From Pseudomonas sp. SCA2728.1_7 (GTDB taxonomy: Bacteria; Pseudomonadota; Gammaproteobacteria; Pseudomonadales; Pseudomonadaceae), in NCBI RefSeq assembly GCF_018138145.1, contig NZ_CP073104.1:6291001-6355000 (forward strand): a stretch of 64,000 nt of DNA, in the 5' to 3' direction. The notes beneath the pieces were generated by a model, which ran no database searches, was not told the DNA's origin, and saw only the letters and a program-made list of their open reading frames with translations. A program made the translations under genes and the position numbers. This document shows, piece after piece, positions 25,998 to 35,250 of this stretch (position 1 is its first letter; each line of letters starts with the position of its first letter).

Positions 25998-26026
25998 AAA
26001 AGCCGTCACTTCCAGGTGACGGCTTT
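25998..26026. terminator. Bidirectional terminator
   Basis: aaagccgtca and tgacggcttt form a stem around cttccagg, flanked by A- and T-rich ends on either strand. It lies between the convergent DUF6124-like gene and the permease gene. Confidence 0.85.
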
Positions 26027-26037
26027 CTCTCGCAGAT

Positions 26038-27453
26038 CTAGCCAAACTGACTCGCCGACTCAACCGCAGGTTTCGGCTTCCTCAACCGCGTCAGCTGATA
26101 AGCAATCCCCAACCAGACAAACCACCCCGGCATGACCATCAGCGCAATCCGCGTATCAGGCCGCAACGCCAGCAACCCAAGCACAAACCCCAAAAACGCC
26201 AACGAGAACCAAGCCATCGGCACTCCGCCGGGCATCTTGTAAGCCGACTTCGCATGCAGATCCGGACGTTTTTTCCGGTAGGCGATGTAAGACGCAAGGA
26301 TGGTCGACCAGGTGAAGATCACCAGAATCGCCGACACGGTAGAGACGATGGTGAACGCGGTCATGACTTCCGGCACGATGAACAGCACCAGCACGCCGAC
26401 CAGCATCAATAGCGTGGTAAACGCCAGACTCAGCAGCGGCACGCTGTTGCTCGACAGTCGGCGGAATAGGCCGGGGGCGTTGTCCTGATTGGCCAGTCCG
26501 AACAGCATGCGGCTTGATGAGAACACGCCGCTGTTGGCCGAGGAGGCGGCTGAGGTCAGGACCACGAAGTTGACGATGCCGGCCGCTGCGGGAAATCCGG
26601 CGACGAGGAACAGTTCGACAAACGGGCTTTTGACCGGGGAAACCTGTTGCCACGAGGTCACGGCAATAATGCAGGTCAGCGCGAGGACGTAGAACAGGAT
26701 GATCCGCAGCGGAATCGAGTTGATCGCTTTGGGCAGGGTCTTCTCTGGCGAGCGGGTTTCGGCGGCGGCGGTGCCGATCAGTTCGGTGCCGGCGAAGGAG
26801 AAGATCGCCATTTGAAATCCGGCGAAGAAGCCGAACAAGCCGTTGGGGAACGCCGCCTGTTTGTCCACCAGGTGACTCAGGGACGCGGTGACGCCACTGG
26901 GCGAGACGAAGGAGCTGGCGATCAGCACGGTGCTGACGCCGATCAGGGTTACGACGGCAATGATCTTGATGATCGCGAACCAGAATTCCACCTCACCGAA
27001 CAGCCTGACGGTCAGTACGTTTAGCGCGAACAGGGTCGCCAGCATGCCGACGGCGGGTATCCACGCCGGTACGTCGGGGAACCAGTACTGGAAGAATCCG
27101 CCGACCACGACGGCGTCGCCGATCACCGCCACGCTCCAGCTCAGCCAGTACGACCAGCCGAGGAAGAACGCCGCGCGCGGGCCGAGGTAGGCGCCGGCGA
27201 AGTCGGCGAAGGTTTTGAAGTTGAGGTTGGACAGGAGCATTTCGCCCATGGCGCGCATGACGAAAAACACGAACAGGCCGATGATCATGTAGATGAGGAT
27301 GATCGACGTTCCGGAGAGCGCGATGATCTTCCCGGAGCCCATGAACAGTCCGGTCCCGATGGCACCGCCCATGGCCATTAACTGGATATGACGATTGCTG
27401 AGCGTGCGCTGCAGCGCGGGCTGTTCAGGCAGCCCGGAAGGGGTCGATTTCAT
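26038..27453 (-). CDS. Amino-acid permease, AAT/CycA-type
   Basis: This 471-residue protein has about 12 hydrophobic helices and the APC-superfamily opening block HIQLMAMGGAIGTGLFMGSG (about 22-41). Further blocks are FSFAGTELIGTAAAETRSPE and SSANSGVFSSSRMLFGLA. The family (AAT, which includes CycA, PheP and GabP) takes up amino acids by proton symport at the inner membrane; the substrate cannot be told from sequence. GAGG lies 7 bases upstream of the ATG. It follows the cyclodeaminase gene in the same direction, so uptake of ornithine-, proline- or GABA-type compounds is a plausible guess. Confidence 0.85.
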   Translation of the reverse strand: MKSTPSGLPEQPALQRTLSNRHIQLMAMGGAIGTGLFMGSGKIIALSGTSIILIYMIIGLFVFFVMRAMGEMLLSNLNFKTFADFAGAYLGPRAAFFLGWSYWLSWSVAVIGDAVVVGGFFQYWFPDVPAWIPAVGMLATLFALNVLTVRLFGEVEFWFAIIKIIAVVTLIGVSTVLIASSFVSPSGVTASLSHLVDKQAAFPNGLFGFFAGFQMAIFSFAGTELIGTAAAETRSPEKTLPKAINSIPLRIILFYVLALTCIIAVTSWQQVSPVKSPFVELFLVAGFPAAAGIVNFVVLTSAASSANSGVFSSSRMLFGLANQDNAPGLFRRLSSNSVPLLSLAFTTLLMLVGVLVLFIVPEVMTAFTIVSTVSAILVIFTWSTILASYIAYRKKRPDLHAKSAYKMPGGVPMAWFSLAFLGFVLGLLALRPDTRIALMVMPGWFVWLGIAYQLTRLRKPKPAVESASQFG

Positions 27454-27580
27454 TGCAAAACCTCTTGATTTTATGTTTTTGAGTTTTGGCAGAAAGTAGG
27501 TGTCGAGCGTTCTTGTTAGAGGTGCAGCGGCTAATCACAAGGTGAATCGCCCCCCGTGGCTTGGGGGCGGTCATGACCGA

Positions 27581-28633
27581 TCAACTGACGGTGCGCAGAC
27601 GCGAGGCTTTGGCCGGTTGCGGATCGAGCAGTTGGAAGAGGTTTTTGATGTTGGCCGGCGTCGGCACCAGGTGGATGCGCTGGCCGATTTGCTGTGCCTG
27701 CGCCAGGTCTTTCAGGTAGCGCAGGGACGAAAAATCTTCCAAGGCAAAACCCACCGAATCGAACACCGTCACCTGCGCATCGTTCTCGCGCCCGGCGACG
27801 TCACCCTGCACAATCCGGAAAAATTCGATCACCGGGGAATCGCCTTCCAGTTGCTGAATGTCGCCCTCAATGCGCGTTTGCGGCTCGAACTCGACGATGA
27901 CCCGGGCGTTGCGCAGGATGTCGGCGTGCAGTTCGGTTTTACCCGGGCAGTCACCGCCGACCGCATTGATGTGCATGCCGGGCTCGATCATTTCGGGCGT
28001 CAGAATGGTTGCGTAAGCTTTGTCGGCGGTGACCGTGGTGACGATGTCCGCACCCTTGACCGCGTCCTTCACCGAGCTGGCCAGAATCACGTCGATGTCA
28101 GGGAACGCCGCGAGGTTGTGCTTCAACTTGAGTGAAGCGTCGCGATCGATATCGAAGATACGGATTTCGTTGATGCCCAACATTTCATGAAAGGCCAGCG
28201 CCTGAAATTCACTTTGCGCGCCGTTACCGATCAGGGCCATCGAGGTCGCACCGGGGCGAGCCAGCGATTGCGCGACCAGCACCGAGGTTGCGGCGGTGCG
28301 CACGGCGGTAGTCAGGGTCAGTTCGCTGAGCAGGGTCGGATAGCCACTTTGCACATCGGCCAGCAGACCGAAAGCCATGACCGTGAGCAAATTCTGCTGG
28401 CCGTTGTTCGGGTGGCCATTCACGTATTTGAACGAGTACTGCTGGCCGTCGTCGGTGGGCATCAACTCGATCACGCCGTCCGCCGAGTGATTGGCCGTGC
28501 GCGGCGATTTATCAAACTGCGCCCAGCGTGCGTAATCCGCTTCGATGTAGCCGGCCATTTCGCGAATGGCGCGGCGGATACCGACTTGGGTGAACAGGCG
28601 TGCAGCATCATCGACATCAATAAAAAGCGTCAT
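27581..28633 (-). CDS. ocd: Ornithine cyclodeaminase
   Basis: This 350-residue protein of the ornithine cyclodeaminase/mu-crystallin family converts L-ornithine to L-proline and ammonia using NAD. Visible features are an N-terminal substrate region with EADYARWAQFDKSPR, the NAD-binding loop SMALIGNGAQSEFQ (with GNGAQS in place of GxGxxA) and INAVGGDCPGKTEL. Length fits the family (about 340-350). The start at 28633 has GGAG 9 bases upstream; an ATG 8 codons earlier is less well placed. It lies between the acetylpolyamine amidohydrolase gene and the permease gene in one direction, suggesting an operon for polyamine/ornithine breakdown. Confidence 0.9.
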   Translation of the reverse strand: MTLFIDVDDAARLFTQVGIRRAIREMAGYIEADYARWAQFDKSPRTANHSADGVIELMPTDDGQQYSFKYVNGHPNNGQQNLLTVMAFGLLADVQSGYPTLLSELTLTTAVRTAATSVLVAQSLARPGATSMALIGNGAQSEFQALAFHEMLGINEIRIFDIDRDASLKLKHNLAAFPDIDVILASSVKDAVKGADIVTTVTADKAYATILTPEMIEPGMHINAVGGDCPGKTELHADILRNARVIVEFEPQTRIEGDIQQLEGDSPVIEFFRIVQGDVAGRENDAQVTVFDSVGFALEDFSSLRYLKDLAQAQQIGQRIHLVPTPANIKNLFQLLDPQPAKASRLRTVS

Positions 28634-28683
28634 GGTCTTATTCTCCGATCCAGACATTGAAAGACTGTTGAGCGCGGGATGGC

Positions 28684-29718
28684 TCAGCTGCGTTTGCTCT
28701 CGAAACCGTGCAGCACGTTGACGGCATTGATGCCGATCTCATCGACCATGTAGCCGCCCTCCATGACGAACAGGGTCGGGCAGCCGACGCTGGCGATCAG
28801 TTCACCGATGCCGATGAAGTCCTCGCTTTCCAGCAGGAAATGGCTAATGGGATCGTCCTTGAACGTATCGACACCGAGGGAAATCACCAGCACTTCAGGC
28901 GCGAATTGCTGGAGCTTTTTGCAGGCGTGGAGCAGGGCGTTACGGTAGCTCTCCCAGGTGGTGTTTTTCGGCAGGGGATAGTTGAGGTTGTAACCCTCGC
29001 CGACACCCGCGCCGACTTCGTGGCTGTAGCCCGAGAAGTACGGATAGGACACCGCCGGCTCACCATGCAGCGACACGAATAGGACGTCGCTGCGCTGGTA
29101 AAAAATGTTCTGCGTGCCGTTGCCGTGATGGAAGTCGACGTCCAGCACTGCGACGCGTTTGGCGCCTTGGGTGATGGCTTGTTGCGCGGCAATCGCGGCG
29201 TTGTTGAGGTAGCAATAACCGCCCATGTATTCCCGTGCGGCGTGATGGCCGGGCGGGCGGCACAGGGCGAAGGCGCTGTCGTGGCCTTCATCGAGCAGGG
29301 CCAGACCAGTGAGGGCAATATCGGCGCTGGTTTTCACCGCTTGCCAGGTCGTCGCGGTAATCGGTGAGCCGGCATCCATGGCATAGAAGCCGAGCTTGCC
29401 GTCGATGAATGTCGGCACCTCTTCACCGGCCAGATCGCGCACCGGCCACACCAGCGGCAAGGCGTCGTGAGTGCGACCGGTGGCGCACCATTCGCTCCAG
29501 GCAGTTTCGAGAAAACTGACGTAGCGCTCGCTGTGTGCGTTGACATAGCACGAGCGGTCAAACGCGCGCGGTTCGACGATCTGCCCGAGGCCGACCTGTT
29601 TCACGCGGTTATGCACGGTGTCGGCCCGACTCGGTTGTTCGAACGATGGTTTGAGCACGCCGTCTTTCAATTCGGTGCCGTGGTGCAAACGGTGGGAATC
29701 ACTGAAAACTGTAAACAT
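28684..29718 (-). CDS. Acetylpolyamine amidohydrolase (HDAC-like)
   Basis: This 344-residue protein belongs to the zinc-dependent histone deacetylase/acetylpolyamine amidohydrolase superfamily. Motifs are ALCRPPGHHA (catalytic His pair), AVLDVDFHHGNGTQ (zinc Asp and His), SLHGEP, and SLGVDTFKDDP (zinc Asp). It removes acetyl groups from acetylputrescine or acetylcadaverine in the cytoplasm, so the bacterium can use polyamines. The start at 29718 (MFTVFSDSHRLHH) is preferred, with GGA 8 bases upstream; an ATG three codons earlier is possible. It is first in a minus-strand group with ocd and the permease, and divergent from an Lrp-type regulator. Confidence 0.9.
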   Translation of the reverse strand: MFTVFSDSHRLHHGTELKDGVLKPSFEQPSRADTVHNRVKQVGLGQIVEPRAFDRSCYVNAHSERYVSFLETAWSEWCATGRTHDALPLVWPVRDLAGEEVPTFIDGKLGFYAMDAGSPITATTWQAVKTSADIALTGLALLDEGHDSAFALCRPPGHHAAREYMGGYCYLNNAAIAAQQAITQGAKRVAVLDVDFHHGNGTQNIFYQRSDVLFVSLHGEPAVSYPYFSGYSHEVGAGVGEGYNLNYPLPKNTTWESYRNALLHACKKLQQFAPEVLVISLGVDTFKDDPISHFLLESEDFIGIGELIASVGCPTLFVMEGGYMVDEIGINAVNVLHGFESKRS

Positions 29719-29837
29719 TCTGCGCATCCGTTATTGTTAGCCAGTGCAAATATTCTGTTCCGGCTTGGTTGCGCTTTCTTTGCTTTGTGTTCGTGATTCA
29801 GTCGATTATTCGGGCGTTTTTACTCAGGAATGGCGTC

Positions 29838-30338
29838 ATGCAGAAAAAAATATCCAAACGCATCAGCCTCGACGAGACCGACCTGGCGATTCTTGAGTTG
29901 TTGCAGGAAGACGCCAGCATTTCCAACGCTGAACTCAGCGAGCGGCTGTCGCTGAGCCTTACGCCATGCTGGCGGCGGCGCAAGCGCATGGAGGAGGCGG
30001 GGGTGATCAAGGGCTATCAGGCCAACCTTGATCGGCGGATGCTCGGGCTGGATATCATGGCGTTTGTGCACATTCGCTTTTCCACCCACGCCGACCACGC
30101 GCCGGACGCTTTCGAGGCGGTGATTGCGCAATTGCCGCAGGTGGTGGCCTGCCACAAGATCACCGGCGATGCTGATTATGTGTTGCAGGTATTGGCCGAG
30201 GATCTTGATAGCTACAGCGACTTCATTGAGCAGGTGCTCAGGCGTCAGGTGGGGATTGCCTCGATTCAGTCCAGCCTGGCGTTGCGCGAGGTCAAGACCG
30301 GGAGCCGGATTGCGATTCCTAAACCGGGAAAGGACTGA
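29838..30338 (+). CDS. Lrp/AsnC-family transcriptional regulator
   Basis: This 166-residue protein has an N-terminal helix-turn-helix (SLDETDLAILELLQEDASIS, then AELSERLSLSLTPCWRR) and a C-terminal RAM ligand domain (AFVHIRFSTHADHAPDAFEA, VLAEDLDSYSDF). Lrp-type proteins bind amino acids and switch nearby catabolic genes. It is divergent from the acetylpolyamine amidohydrolase gene with 119 bp between starts, so I infer that it controls that operon in response to an amino acid or polyamine product. The ATG at 29838 has AGGA 8 bases upstream. Confidence 0.9.
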   Translation: MQKKISKRISLDETDLAILELLQEDASISNAELSERLSLSLTPCWRRRKRMEEAGVIKGYQANLDRRMLGLDIMAFVHIRFSTHADHAPDAFEAVIAQLPQVVACHKITGDADYVLQVLAEDLDSYSDFIEQVLRRQVGIASIQSSLALREVKTGSRIAIPKPGKD

Positions 30339-30415
30339 GTGGGCAGAGGGGCAATCATCTTTTCAGTTTCAACGCATTGTAGGTTGTTGATGCGCCATTG
30401 CCACGCAGGGCTTTA

Positions 30416-30826
30416 TCAACTCCAGCCTTTGCAGTGAGCGGTAATCTCTGCCCAGACTTGCCGATAACTAAACCGCAACCATGCGGTGTGGATCTTGTGA
30501 AGTTGCCGCCGAATCCAGCTGTGCTTGTTTGCGAGCAGCATCTGCTCGATATCCCGGTTCAATGAGTCAGGTTCGAATCCTGTCCAGACCGGCGGGAGTA
30601 CACATTCCAGGTTCCAGGCGCAGACGACGGCAACTTCGGCATACAGAATGTCTTTAACCTGTTCCGGATCATAGCCTTCGATTTGCCGGGCGATGTAGGG
30701 GTAATCAACGCCGCTGTCGACGAAAATATCGGAGAGGGCTGCGCGGATTTTGTATAGATCGGCGTGGCTCAGTTCTCGTCTCAAGCTTGGGCCTCCTGGC
30801 GTTGAATTGCGCTGATCCAATTGCAC
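30416..30826 (-). CDS. Hypothetical protein, 136 residues
   Basis: This soluble, mixed alpha/beta protein contains ELSHADLYKIRAALSDIFVD (about 18-37) and YPYIARQIEGYDPEQVKDIL. It has no signal peptide or membrane helix. I recall similar Pseudomonas proteins with DUF7079-like LSHADLYKI openings, but am not sure. The gene is isolated, with a convergent regulator gene on one side. Confidence 0.6.
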   Translation of the reverse strand: MQLDQRNSTPGGPSLRRELSHADLYKIRAALSDIFVDSGVDYPYIARQIEGYDPEQVKDILYAEVAVVCAWNLECVLPPVWTGFEPDSLNRDIEQMLLANKHSWIRRQLHKIHTAWLRFSYRQVWAEITAHCKGWS

Positions 30827-30962
30827 GTGGCGGTTCTTGTCTGGTGGTTAGTCGATTCTGAACGCGCGCTGTCGATCAGCAAAGTTTCATCTTGCCGCGT
30901 GCGAAGCAGGCCTAGTCTGCTGAGAAAAGATCGTCGCTGTTCATCCTGAGGGGAATCGTGCC

Positions 30963-31175
30963 ATGCGCCGGAATGTCGTCAAAGTGCTGTTGATTGCTGC
31001 TGCAGTATCGGTGTTGAGTGCCTGTTCCGGCGCGGGTGGTTTGACCACCACCAGTTGTTTCTCCAGCGACTGTCAGTCGCCGGAGGGGCGCAACGCCAAT
31101 ACCTTGAAGTTCGGCGGCAACAGTATCGGCAGCAGTCTCAATCAGTACAGCTCCGGGATGTTGCATGACGATTGA
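30963..31175 (+). CDS. Small outer-membrane-type lipoprotein
   Basis: This 70-residue protein has a signal sequence (MRRNVVKVLLIAAAVSVLSA) ending in the lipobox LSAC, so Cys21 should be lipidated. The mature part is short, polar and Ser/Asn-rich with a second and third cysteine (TTSCFSSDCQS). Asp is not at +2, so sorting to the outer membrane is expected by the Lol rule. It ends 3 bp before the convergent PheC-like stop. Function unknown. Confidence 0.7.
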   Translation: MRRNVVKVLLIAAAVSVLSACSGAGGLTTTSCFSSDCQSPEGRNANTLKFGGNSIGSSLNQYSSGMLHDD

Positions 31176-31178
31176 GGA

Positions 31179-31970
31179 TTACTGCGCGGCAGGTACGGCA
31201 ATCCATTCGCTCAGGGTTTGCTGATATTTGCCGGTGACTTTGCTTAAGTGCAGCCACTGATCGACGTACAGTTTCCAGCTGATGTCATCGCGCGGTAGCA
31301 AGTAAGCTTTCTCGCCGTACTGCATGTACTGATGCGGATTCACCGCGCACAGGCCCGGTTTGAGTTTCTGCTGATACAGCGCTTCCGAGGCGTCGGTGAT
31401 CATCACGTCGGCCTTGTTATCGAGCAGTTGCTGGAAGATCGTCACGTTGTCGTGCAGGGCCAGTTGCGCTTTGGGCAGGAACGCGTGGACGAAGGCTTCG
31501 TTGGTGCCGCCGGCAGGTTCGACCAGACGCACGTTGGGCTGGTTGATCTGCTCGACCGTCTGGTACTTGCTGACATCGGCGCAGCGCACCAGCGGGATCT
31601 TGCCGTCGGTGTCGAGGGTGTTGCTGAAGTAGGCTTTTTTCTGCCTTTCGAGGGTCACCGAGATACCACCCATGCCGATGTCGCACTTGCCGGCCTGCAT
31701 GTCCGGCATCAGGGTTTTCCAGGTGGTTTGCACCCATTGCACTTTGACCCCGAGGCTGTCGGCCAGCGAGCGGGCCATGGCGATGTCGATGCCTTCGAAA
31801 TCGCCGTCGGGGCGTTTGAAAGTGTAGGGCTTGTAGTCGCCGGTGGTGCAGACGCGCAACTGGCCTTGTTGCTGGATGCTGTCGAGGTGCGAAGGGGGTT
31901 CCTGGGCCTGAACGGCGGTGGCCAATGTCAGCGCACCGCAGAGAGTCATCGTGCTTTTTAGAATTGTCAT
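31179..31970 (-). CDS. pheC: Periplasmic PheC-like cyclohexadienyl dehydratase/solute-binding protein
   Basis: This 263-residue family 3 periplasmic binding-fold protein has a signal peptide ending about AVQA. Blocks are LRVCTTGDYKPYTF, GFEGIDIAMARSLADSLG-type lobe 1, GGISVTLERQKKAYFS, GGTNEAF, NVTIFQQLLDNKADVMITDA and EKAYLLPRDD. These match P. aeruginosa PheC as I remember it, which turns prephenate or arogenate into phenylpyruvate or phenylalanine in the periplasm. Transport-binding proteins share the fold, but here no permease or ATPase is adjacent, which favours the enzyme. Length agrees with PheC (about 268). Confidence 0.7.
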   Translation of the reverse strand: MTILKSTMTLCGALTLATAVQAQEPPSHLDSIQQQGQLRVCTTGDYKPYTFKRPDGDFEGIDIAMARSLADSLGVKVQWVQTTWKTLMPDMQAGKCDIGMGGISVTLERQKKAYFSNTLDTDGKIPLVRCADVSKYQTVEQINQPNVRLVEPAGGTNEAFVHAFLPKAQLALHDNVTIFQQLLDNKADVMITDASEALYQQKLKPGLCAVNPHQYMQYGEKAYLLPRDDISWKLYVDQWLHLSKVTGKYQQTLSEWIAVPAAQ

Positions 31971-32073
31971 TGAGCTGGGGCTTCTGAAAGGGAAGGTGGC
32001 CCAGTGTAGTAAAAGCCTTTAGTGAGTGTCATCAGAACGGGTCGCTGATCGGCGGATGACTGTCTTGGCCGCT

Positions 32074-32715
32074 TCAGCAGGCGAGCTGATCGGCCAGATC
32101 CCGCGCCCGTTGTGAGGCAGCCAGCCGCGACTCACGGTCGACGTCTTCGCCGAGAATGGTCTTCTCGACGCGCAATTCATGCACATCGCTGATGCCGATA
32201 AACTCGAGCCATGCAGCCACATACGGTTTCTGAAAATCGAAGCGCTCGGCAGGTGTGGTCGACTGCGCAGAGAAATCCATCCCGCAGGCATAGGCGCCCA
32301 CGGCGATTTTGTTTTTCAGCAGACCTTGCAGGCCATGCTGCGGATCGAAGCTGAAGAGGATGTCTTTCTGCGACACCAGGTCGATGAAGTGCTTGAGTTT
32401 GTAGGGAATGCTGAAATTCCACAGCGGCACCGACAGCACAATCAGATCGGCACGCTGCAGATACGCGGCGAGGTGCTTGAGTTCATTCCACGCCGATTGC
32501 TGGGCGGTCGTCAGCGGCGTACCGCTGAGGCCGGCGTATTTGGCGTTCATTGCCTCTTCGCCGAACTCTGGCAGCGGCGTGCCCCATAGATCGAGGGTTT
32601 CGACGTGGGTCTGCGGATGATGCTGCAGATAGCGATCGATAAAGCTGCGGGCCACTTGCAGTGACGCGGAGCGTTGTTTGCGCGGTGAGCATTCAATGTG
32701 CAGAAGGGTGGTCAC
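32074..32715 (-). CDS. azoR: FMN-dependent NADH-azoreductase
   Basis: This 213-residue flavodoxin-like protein has the N-terminal block LLHIECSPRKQRSASLQVAR for FMN phosphate binding, VPLWNFSIPYKLKHFIDLV for flavin contact and GAYACGMDF later. AzoR reduces azo dyes and quinones with NADH in the cytoplasm. Length fits the family (about 200-213). A LysR-type regulator gene starts 100 bp away on the other strand, so control by that regulator is likely. Confidence 0.9.
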   Translation of the reverse strand: MTTLLHIECSPRKQRSASLQVARSFIDRYLQHHPQTHVETLDLWGTPLPEFGEEAMNAKYAGLSGTPLTTAQQSAWNELKHLAAYLQRADLIVLSVPLWNFSIPYKLKHFIDLVSQKDILFSFDPQHGLQGLLKNKIAVGAYACGMDFSAQSTTPAERFDFQKPYVAAWLEFIGISDVHELRVEKTILGEDVDRESRLAASQRARDLADQLAC

Positions 32716-32814
32716 AATAAGCCTCGGCAGTCGGGGGGAATGCGAGGCATTGCAACATAGCGCGCTTCAAACTATAAATCGTGAATAAATCGGCCATTGA
32801 TCACGTATCTCACT

Positions 32815-33669
32815 ATGTTTGACGCCCTGTTGCTCAAGACTTTTGTCACCGTTGTCGATGAGGACGGCTTCAGTCGTGCTGCGGAAAAACTGCATCTGAC
32901 GCAGTCGGCGGTCAGCGGTCATCTGCGCCGACTCGAAGAGCAAGTCGGCAAGCCGCTGCTCAAGCGCACTACTCGTTCTCAGCAACTCACCGCCGACGGC
33001 GAGCGTTTGATTGCCTATGCGCGGACGATTCTGGCGTTGAACCGCGATGCCTGGGCGCAGCTCACCCGCACGCCGTTTCAGGGGCGGATGCGGATTGGCG
33101 TGTCCGAGGATTTTGTCGAGGCGCGTTTGTTGCGCGCGTTGCAGGATTGCGCGGCGCAGCATCCCGGCATGGAGCTCGATGTGCAGGTGAATATTCCGGG
33201 GACGTTGCTGGGCCAGATGCAGCAGGGCGATCTGGAGATGGTCATCGGCTCGCTGTGCGAAACCGGCGAGTCGGGGCGATTGCTCTGGCAGGAACCGCTG
33301 GTGTGGGCGTGGGCCGCGCAGCCTGTCACACAGTTGCCAACGCCATTGCCGCTGGCGCTGTTTCCAGAGCCATGTCCGTATCGTGAGGCGGCGCTGACGC
33401 GTTTGGCTCAGGCGGGCATTTCCCAGCGCACCGCGATGCTGTGTTCGAGCACTGCCGGGTTGCGCGCGGCAGCGCAGTCAGGATTTGCCGTGGCGCCGAT
33501 GCCTGCGAGTCAGTTGGGGCAGGGGTTGACGGCGCTCGGCGCGGAACAGGGCTTGCCGGATTTACCGGATGCGCAGTTCCGCTTGTTTGTCGCGCCTCAC
33601 GCTGAGCCGCAGATGATCGATGCGCTAACGCAGGTGATCGTCGAGTTTTGCTCGGCGCGGCGGCAGTAA
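32815..33669 (+). CDS. LysR-family transcriptional regulator
   Basis: This 284-residue protein starts MFDALLLKTFVTVVDEDGFS with the usual winged helix-turn-helix (AEKLHLTQSAVSGHLRRLEE) and a C-terminal LysR substrate domain from about residue 88 (MRIGVSEDF). It is divergent from azoR and probably regulates it in response to a quinone or related compound. The ATG at 32815 is chosen for the family's fixed N-terminus; the ribosome site is weak and an in-frame TTG lies six codons before. Confidence 0.9.
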   Translation: MFDALLLKTFVTVVDEDGFSRAAEKLHLTQSAVSGHLRRLEEQVGKPLLKRTTRSQQLTADGERLIAYARTILALNRDAWAQLTRTPFQGRMRIGVSEDFVEARLLRALQDCAAQHPGMELDVQVNIPGTLLGQMQQGDLEMVIGSLCETGESGRLLWQEPLVWAWAAQPVTQLPTPLPLALFPEPCPYREAALTRLAQAGISQRTAMLCSSTAGLRAAAQSGFAVAPMPASQLGQGLTALGAEQGLPDLPDAQFRLFVAPHAEPQMIDALTQVIVEFCSARRQ

Positions 33670-33675
33670 TCGGGG

Positions 33676-34146
33676 CTAGAGGCCGAGGCCTTCCTGCACC
33701 GCCAGCAACAGATTGTTTTCGGTCAGTGCGATGGCATCCAGTTGCTGGCCTGTTTCAATCGACTGCACCCACCAATGGCTTTCACCGTGTTCATCCACGG
33801 TACGCAGCAGATAGGTGTCCGTGGCTGACGGGATGATCTGCACCCGGCCGGCGCCATCCTCGGTAAACCGCGCAATGGGATCAAAAGTCAGGGTTTGATG
33901 ATTGGCTTCGATCACCAGTTGGTCGATGGCGTAATCGTGGGATTCACCATCGGGTGAGGTTTCGCAAACGTGGGTCGGATTGCGGCGAATCTTCAGGCCG
34001 ACTTCGGTGACCGGCTGCAGCCACGTCTCGATGCGGTGGTACAAGTCGTACACCTGCGCCGGCCAGCAATCGATCTCCAGCGCGGCATCCGCATGCGTGT
34101 GCCGGGTTTGCTTGAGTTTGGCGGCGAGTTCGTCTGCTTTACTCAT
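33676..34146 (-). CDS. Hypothetical protein, 156 residues
   Basis: This soluble protein starts MSKADELAAKLKQTRHTHAD. The middle has DLYHRIETWLQPVTEVGLKI and the end ETGQQLDAIALTENNLLLAV. No signal peptide or membrane helix is seen. The start at 34146 avoids a longer frame with unlikely composition. It is convergent with the LysR gene (stops 6 bp apart) and has no known domain that I can name. Confidence 0.65.
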   Translation of the reverse strand: MSKADELAAKLKQTRHTHADAALEIDCWPAQVYDLYHRIETWLQPVTEVGLKIRRNPTHVCETSPDGESHDYAIDQLVIEANHQTLTFDPIARFTEDGAGRVQIIPSATDTYLLRTVDEHGESHWWVQSIETGQQLDAIALTENNLLLAVQEGLGL

Positions 34147-34311
34147 TTCGGATCCCTTGGTTTGATGTCTGCCTGTTAATCGTAGACCTTTCAACGGCGT
34201 ACGGCGTTGCCTTGCGTCATGCGCTTGCAACACAAGCGTGTCGAAATCAGCGCTGGCCAAGTCTGGTCAGGATCGAAAACCACGGACGCAGGCGTCCCAA
34301 GGAGCGGGTAG

Positions 34312-34977
34312 ATGAAAAAGCTGTTTACAACTTTGGCAGTGATTGCGCTGACGGCCGGTAGCATCGGTTTGAGTTCGGCGCGCCAATCGCAGTCGAGCAA
34401 GGCCCAGGCGGAATCGGTGGCGGGGGTGTTCGATTACTACCTGCTGGCGTTGTCCTGGTCGCCGACCTTTTGCCTTACGCACAAGGATGACTCGCAGTGC
34501 ACGGGCAAGGGCTATGGCTTCGTGCTGCACGGTTTGTGGCCGCAATACGCCAAGGGCGGCTGGCCGGAATCCTGCCCGCCGCTGACCACGCTGAACGCGG
34601 CGCAAACCAGCCAGGGCCTGACGCTGTTCCCGACCAAAAAACTGCTCGACCACGAATGGTCCAAGCACGGCACCTGCAGCGGCCTCGGTGCAATGGGCTA
34701 CCTGGATGAAGCGGACAAAGCCGTGGCGGCGGTGAAAATCCCCGATGAGCTGCAACCGTTCAGCACCTCGTATTACTTCGAGGCCCAGGAAATCGCCGAC
34801 TTGTTCCGTAAAGCCAACCCGGGGATTCCGGCCGATGGCATCGCGGTCATTTGCAGCGGCCCGGAACTGTCGGAAGTGCGCGTGTGCATGGGCAAGGATC
34901 TGCAGTTCGGCGCCTGTGGCAAGGGTGTGAAAACCCAGTGTCGCGCGGGGGATATCCGGGTGCCGCCGTCGCGTTGA
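34312..34977 (+). CDS. RNase T2-family ribonuclease
   Basis: This 221-residue protein has a signal peptide (to about residue 24). It carries both T2 active-site blocks: FVLHGLWPQ (His73) and DHEWSKHGTCS (His114, Glu115, His119). Eight cysteines suggest disulfides, consistent with a periplasmic enzyme. It cleaves single-stranded RNA with little base preference, like RNase I. Length and motif spacing are usual for bacterial members. It stands alone, followed by a REP hairpin. Confidence 0.9.
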   Translation: MKKLFTTLAVIALTAGSIGLSSARQSQSSKAQAESVAGVFDYYLLALSWSPTFCLTHKDDSQCTGKGYGFVLHGLWPQYAKGGWPESCPPLTTLNAAQTSQGLTLFPTKKLLDHEWSKHGTCSGLGAMGYLDEADKAVAAVKIPDELQPFSTSYYFEAQEIADLFRKANPGIPADGIAVICSGPELSEVRVCMGKDLQFGACGKGVKTQCRAGDIRVPPSR

Positions 34978-35012
34978 TCTGACTCGAGGTCGAAAGGACC
35001 ACACTGACTCTG

Positions 35013-35038
35013 TGGCGAGGGGGCTTGCTTCCTCGCCA
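35013..35038. repeat. REP-type hairpin (short form)
   Basis: tggcgagg and cctcgcca close over gggcttgctt, a common Pseudomonas REP palindrome. It lies just after the RNase T2 gene. Confidence 0.7.
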
Positions 35039-35250
35039 ATCCACAAATGCAGCGTCTGGCCCTTCACAACTGACTAACCCGAAAGAGGCAATCGAAAATA
35101 AATCGGCGAACAGCGATCATCCAAACTCGTTGTGCGCCGATATACCTGGGCGGAAGCGGGGCGTTTGCCCCGTAGATTCCGGTGGGCTACGCTCACAAAC
35201 ATAAGGGTTTCCCCGCTGGCGCCCTTGTCGTACCTGCCCAGGACTTGCTT

